NCBI GenBank assembly: GCA_903865895.1
Contig: CAIPLM010000109.1
Span: 1-58,018 of the forward strand
From: an uncultured Rhodospirillales bacterium
GTDB lineage: Bacteria > Pseudomonadota > Alphaproteobacteria > Acetobacterales > Acetobacteraceae
Direction: 5' to 3'
Length of the DNA: 58,018 nucleotides
In this document: positions 55,288-58,018 of the stretch, piece by piece
Position numbering within the stretch: the first letter of the stretch is position 1
Layout: each line of letters starts with the position of its first letter
The notes under the pieces: generated by a model
Database searches by the model: none
The model's input: only the letters and a program-made list of their open reading frames with translations
Told to the model about the DNA's origin: nothing
Position numbers and translations under genes: made by a program

Positions 55288-55337
55288 ATACCAACCCGCA
55301 CGATACGTGAGGAGTCACGCATTGTGCGGGTTGGTAT
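55288..55337. repeat. Palindromic repeat, copy 2
   Basis: A perfect 14-bp inverted repeat ATACCAACCCGCAC/GTGCGGGTTGGTAT, extended inside by CGTGA/TCACG, making a 50-bp hairpin. It shares the ATACCARCCCGC ends with copy 1, 45 nt away. In the 175-nt gap between the lyase gene and the ACT-domain gene nothing else was seen. Confidence 0.85.
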
Positions 55338-55363
55338 AAGGCGCGGGATGGAAGCCGCCGCGC

Positions 55364-55663
55364 TCAGGCAGCGCGGCGGCGGACTTGGCCGGTGATCTCC
55401 TGGCGATGCGTTACCGACAGCACGCCGATAGTCTGGCCGATATTGCCGGCCACGAGATGCACCATCTCGGCCGGCATGGCCTCCATCGCGATATCGATGC
55501 GCATGGCGGTGCCGGAGACCTGGGCTTCGAAGCGATCAGGCACCAGGTCGCGCTTGGCGAAGGGTTGCAAGAGGCGCGGCAGCAGCCCGGGTGAGGGCTC
55601 GGCATGGACGGTGAAGCGCACGGCGGCAAGCAGGCCGACAAGGGCCCAGGGTTCGGTTGACAT
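55364..55663 (-). CDS. ACT domain protein (IlvM-like)
   Basis: A 99-residue protein made of a single ACT-like domain: FTVHAEPSPGLLPRLLQPFAKRDLVPD as beta-alpha start, then a second half RIDIAMEAMPAEMVHLVAGNIGQTIGVLSV. This resembles small regulatory subunits of the IlvM/acetolactate-synthase type, which bind amino acids. No catalytic ilv gene is nearby, so it is an orphan and may regulate something else. Followed leftward by the twin palindromes. Confidence 0.75.
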   Translation of the reverse strand: MSTEPWALVGLLAAVRFTVHAEPSPGLLPRLLQPFAKRDLVPDRFEAQVSGTAMRIDIAMEAMPAEMVHLVAGNIGQTIGVLSVTHRQEITGQVRRRAA

Positions 55664-55789
55664 GATGATGGAAGTCCGGAACGTGAGTACAGAAAATCAG
55701 GCGCGTCTAAGCCCCGGCTGCTAGGCAGCCGGGCCCGTAATTCGCGCAATCTGCGTCCGGAACATCATCCTTCGCGTATAACCCATCGC

Positions 55790-56587
55790 TCAGGCGAGCG
55801 CCAGGGCCCCCTCCGGCATCGGGGCGTGGAATTCATCCTCGCTCACCCCGTAGATCTCCTGCACCTTCGCCGCCGTGAGATCGGCCGGCGTGCCATCGAA
55901 CACGATCCGGCCGGACTGCATGGCGACAATGCGGTCGCAGTAGGAGCGGGCGGTGTCGAGGTGGTGCAGATTGCACAGCACGGTCAGCCCGTCCTCCCGG
56001 TTGATGCGGCGCAGCGCGTCCATCACGATCCGCGCGTTATGCGGGTCGAGGCTGGCGATCGGCTCGTCGGCCAGCAGCAGGCGCGGCTCCTGCAACAGCG
56101 CCCGGCAAATCGCCACCCGTTGCTGCTGCCCGCCCGAGACCTGGCCGGCGCGCAGGAGCGCGACCTCCAGCAGGTCAAACCGCTCCAGCGTCTTCAACGC
56201 GAGCGCCCGCTCCTCCGCGCTGAACAGCCCGAGCAGGGAGGGCATCGTCGCGCGATGGTTCAGCCGGCCCATCAGCACATTGGTCAGCACATCGAGCCGC
56301 GGAATGAGGTTGAACTGCTGGAAAATCATCGCGCAGTTGGTCCGCCAATCCCTCAGCGCGCGGCCAGAGAGCGCGGTGACATCGGTCTCCCCGTAGCGAA
56401 CGCTGCCGGAAGACGGTGCCTGCAACCGGTTGATCATCCGCAGCAAGGTCGACTTTCCGGCGCCCGAGCGGCCGAGGATGCCGAGCATCTGCCCGGGCGG
56501 TACGGTGAGCGACACATTATCCACCGCCGTCTTGGCGCCGAACTTGCGGGAGAGGCCGTGGATTTCGAGGGGTTCATGACCAGTCAT
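55790..56587 (-). CDS. phnC: Phosphonate ABC transporter ATP-binding protein PhnC
   Basis: A 265-residue ABC ATPase. Walker A is GRSGAGKSTLLRMINRL, the signature is VSGGQQQRVAICRALLQ, and Walker B is LLLADEPIASLDP. GRLNHRATMPSLLGLF and the NLHHLDTARSYCDRIVAM switch region are characteristic of PhnC rather than generic ATPases. I use the ATG at 56587. PhnD (binding protein) and PhnE (permease) genes normally follow, but downstream is only the ACT-domain gene, so this copy is an orphan within the window. Confidence 0.88.
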   Translation of the reverse strand: MTGHEPLEIHGLSRKFGAKTAVDNVSLTVPPGQMLGILGRSGAGKSTLLRMINRLQAPSSGSVRYGETDVTALSGRALRDWRTNCAMIFQQFNLIPRLDVLTNVLMGRLNHRATMPSLLGLFSAEERALALKTLERFDLLEVALLRAGQVSGGQQQRVAICRALLQEPRLLLADEPIASLDPHNARIVMDALRRINREDGLTVLCNLHHLDTARSYCDRIVAMQSGRIVFDGTPADLTAAKVQEIYGVSEDEFHAPMPEGALALA

Positions 56588-56637
56588 CCCGCCAGAATGG
56601 CCTGCCGCCTTGCCGCACCGCAACCCCTGGTGCGGCC

Positions 56638-58018
56638 TTACCGGCGCACCCGCCGCATCATGGCAAGCAATATCAGGGTCGGCAGCGTTACCCAGGTCAT
56701 CAGCAGGAAGTCGTCGTTATAGGCGACGATCAGGGCCTGGCGGTTGATCATCTGGTCGAGCACCGCGGCGCCCTGGGGGGTGGCGGGGTTGAGCGCGTGG
56801 CCGAGCGGGGTGGCGCCGTGCAGCAGGCGGTTGAAGGGGCTCGCCACCGCGCTCAGCACTTCGTGCACCGTCTGCGCGTTGCGGGTGAGTGAGAAAGAAG
56901 TGATGGAGATGCCGACCGCGGCGCCGATATTACGCCCGAGCGACAGCAGCCCGGCGGCGTCGGCCCGGTATTGCGGGCTGAGCGTGGCGTAGGCGATCAC
57001 CGAGAGCGGGTTGAAGATCCAACCCATGCCGAAGCCCTGGAACACCAGGGTGAGCAGCATCTGGTCGCGCGAGACATCCGGCGTCCAGCCGCTCATCGAG
57101 AACAAGGTCGATGCCAGCACCAGCACGCCGACGGTCATGAAAATCCGCTGATCCACCCACCCGCCGTATTTGCCCGCCAGCGTCATCGCCACCATCGTAC
57201 CGAGGCCGCGTGGCGCCAGCACGATGCCGGCGGTCTCCACCGGGTAGCCGGCGAGGTTCTGCAGATAGGGCGCGAGCAGGGCTGAACTTGCCATCAGCAC
57301 CATGCCGGTCGAGCCCATCACCAGCATGGCGCTGGTGAGATTGCGATCGCGGAAGATCGCCGGCGGGATGAAGGGGCGCTCGGCGGTGAGCATGTGGACG
57401 ATGAAAAGGTAGGTGCCAAGCACGGCGAGCACGAGTTCGGCGGTAATTTCCGCGGAGCTGAACCAGTCCAGCTCCTGGCCACGGTCGAGCATCAATTGCA
57501 GGCTGCCGATCGCCATGCCGAGCACGGCGAAGCCGGTCCAGTCGAAGCGCAAGGCGCGGTTCGGCTCGCTTTTGGGCAGGAACAGCGCGAGGCCGGTGAT
57601 GGCGAGGATGCCGAAGGGAAGGTTGACGTAGAACACCCAGCGCCAGTTATACGCCTCCGTCAGCCAGCCACCGAGCGTGGGGCCCGAGATCGGCCCGACC
57701 ATGACGCCGAGCCCCCAGATCGCCATCGCCTGCGGGCGCTTCTCCACCGGGTAGATATCCAGCATGATCGCCTGGCACAGCGGCACCAGCGCGGCGCCGA
57801 AACCGCCCTGGGCGATGCGGAACACCACCATCTGGTCCAGCGTTTGCGCCGCGCCGCATAGCATGGAGGTGACCGTGAAGCCGACGAGGCAGATCAGGAA
57901 CAGCCGCTTGCGCCCGAAGCGGGCGGCGAGCCAACCCACCGGCGCCGTCATGATCGCCGAGGCGACCACGTAGGAGGTCAGCACCCAGGTAATCTGGTCG
58001 AGCGTGCTGTTCAGGCTG
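56638..58018 (-). CDS. DHA2 family MFS multidrug exporter (EmrB-like), partial
   Basis: The visible 459 residues lack the N-terminus, which lies beyond the right edge; the frame stays open to 58018 with SLNSTLDQITWVLTSYVV just before the second helix. The DHA2 pattern is clear: WLAARFGRKRLF after helix 2, MVGPISGPTLGGWLTE (motif C), and about 14 helices in all. Such 14-helix proteins export hydrophobic drugs, often with an EmrA-type adaptor encoded upstream (not visible). It ends 50 nt before phnC on the same strand. Confidence 0.92.
   Translation of the reverse strand, partial: SLNSTLDQITWVLTSYVVASAIMTAPVGWLAARFGRKRLFLICLVGFTVTSMLCGAAQTLDQMVVFRIAQGGFGAALVPLCQAIMLDIYPVEKRPQAMAIWGLGVMVGPISGPTLGGWLTEAYNWRWVFYVNLPFGILAITGLALFLPKSEPNRALRFDWTGFAVLGMAIGSLQLMLDRGQELDWFSSAEITAELVLAVLGTYLFIVHMLTAERPFIPPAIFRDRNLTSAMLVMGSTGMVLMASSALLAPYLQNLAGYPVETAGIVLAPRGLGTMVAMTLAGKYGGWVDQRIFMTVGVLVLASTLFSMSGWTPDVSRDQMLLTLVFQGFGMGWIFNPLSVIAYATLSPQYRADAAGLLSLGRNIGAAVGISITSFSLTRNAQTVHEVLSAVASPFNRLLHGATPLGHALNPATPQGAAVLDQMINRQALIVAYNDDFLLMTWVTLPTLILLAMMRRVRR

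Noticed and set aside
55790-58018. A phosphonate-uptake operon
   Set aside because: Only phnC is present; calling a phosphonate system without phnD and phnE would overreach.

Overview
The window is a 58 kb, GC-rich (roughly two-thirds G+C by eye) stretch of chromosome from an alphaproteobacterium, most likely of the Acetobacteraceae (Rhodospirillales; Acidiphilium/Acidisphaera/Rhodopila type). Supporting this are the gene orders helicase-S4 protein-fdxA-carD and aroA-cmk-rpsA-sppA-ihfB-lapA-pyrF-trpF, a FYDLN/TIGR02300 zinc-ribbon protein divergent from aroA, an HpnG-like phosphorylase, a SapC-family protein, and an alphaproteobacterial type of rRNA-operon promoter and leader at the left edge. 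The genus is an inference. No phage genes, transposases, CRISPR arrays or tRNA genes were seen.

Left part (1-10 kb): an rRNA-operon promoter and boxA-like antitermination site point leftward out of the window. They are followed by a GNAT acetyltransferase, a small lineage-specific protein, clpB behind a heat-shock-like promoter, and a leftward block of uracil-DNA glycosylase, histidine phosphatase, thpR and tesA. tesA is divergent from the ybbA-ybbP ABC exporter, and their first codons overlap.

10-25 kb: a BI-1 family membrane protein and carD converge on a bidirectional terminator. Then come fdxA, an S4 RNA-binding protein and a Suv3-like helicase (leftward), and htpG, an M17 aminopeptidase, a MarR-type regulator, an HpnG-like phosphorylase and an AsmA protein (rightward). 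An orphan family-5 solute-binding protein and a flavin-dependent monooxygenase complete this part.

25-39 kb: radC, an MFS transporter and a lineage-specific gene with a promoter predicting a leaderless mRNA are followed by a glutamate-synthase-like FMN protein and a class III phosphodiesterase. The long leftward information-processing cluster aroA-cmk-[Phd/PIN toxin-antitoxin]-rpsA-sppA-ihfB-lapA-pyrF-trpF comes next. A toxin-antitoxin pair sits between cmk and rpsA, which are usually neighbours.

39-58 kb: an exported protein overlaps glnD; then mutS and a DMT transporter (leftward), and maeB, a CinA-like protein, an FkbM methyltransferase and a SapC protein (rightward). A 70-bp near-perfect palindrome framed by inverted GC-rich repeats separates this from a putative catabolic block: an LLM monooxygenase divergent from serine hydrolase, NAD-dependent epimerase and DHDPS-family aldolase/lyase. 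After twin palindromic repeats come an orphan ACT-domain protein, an orphan phnC and a DHA2-type exporter cut by the window end.

Most of the window is core housekeeping sequence. The best leads are the palindromic repeat structures, the overlapping divergent starts, the toxin-antitoxin insertion, the predicted leaderless gene and several enzymes with altered catalytic positions. No clearly new multi-gene system was identified.
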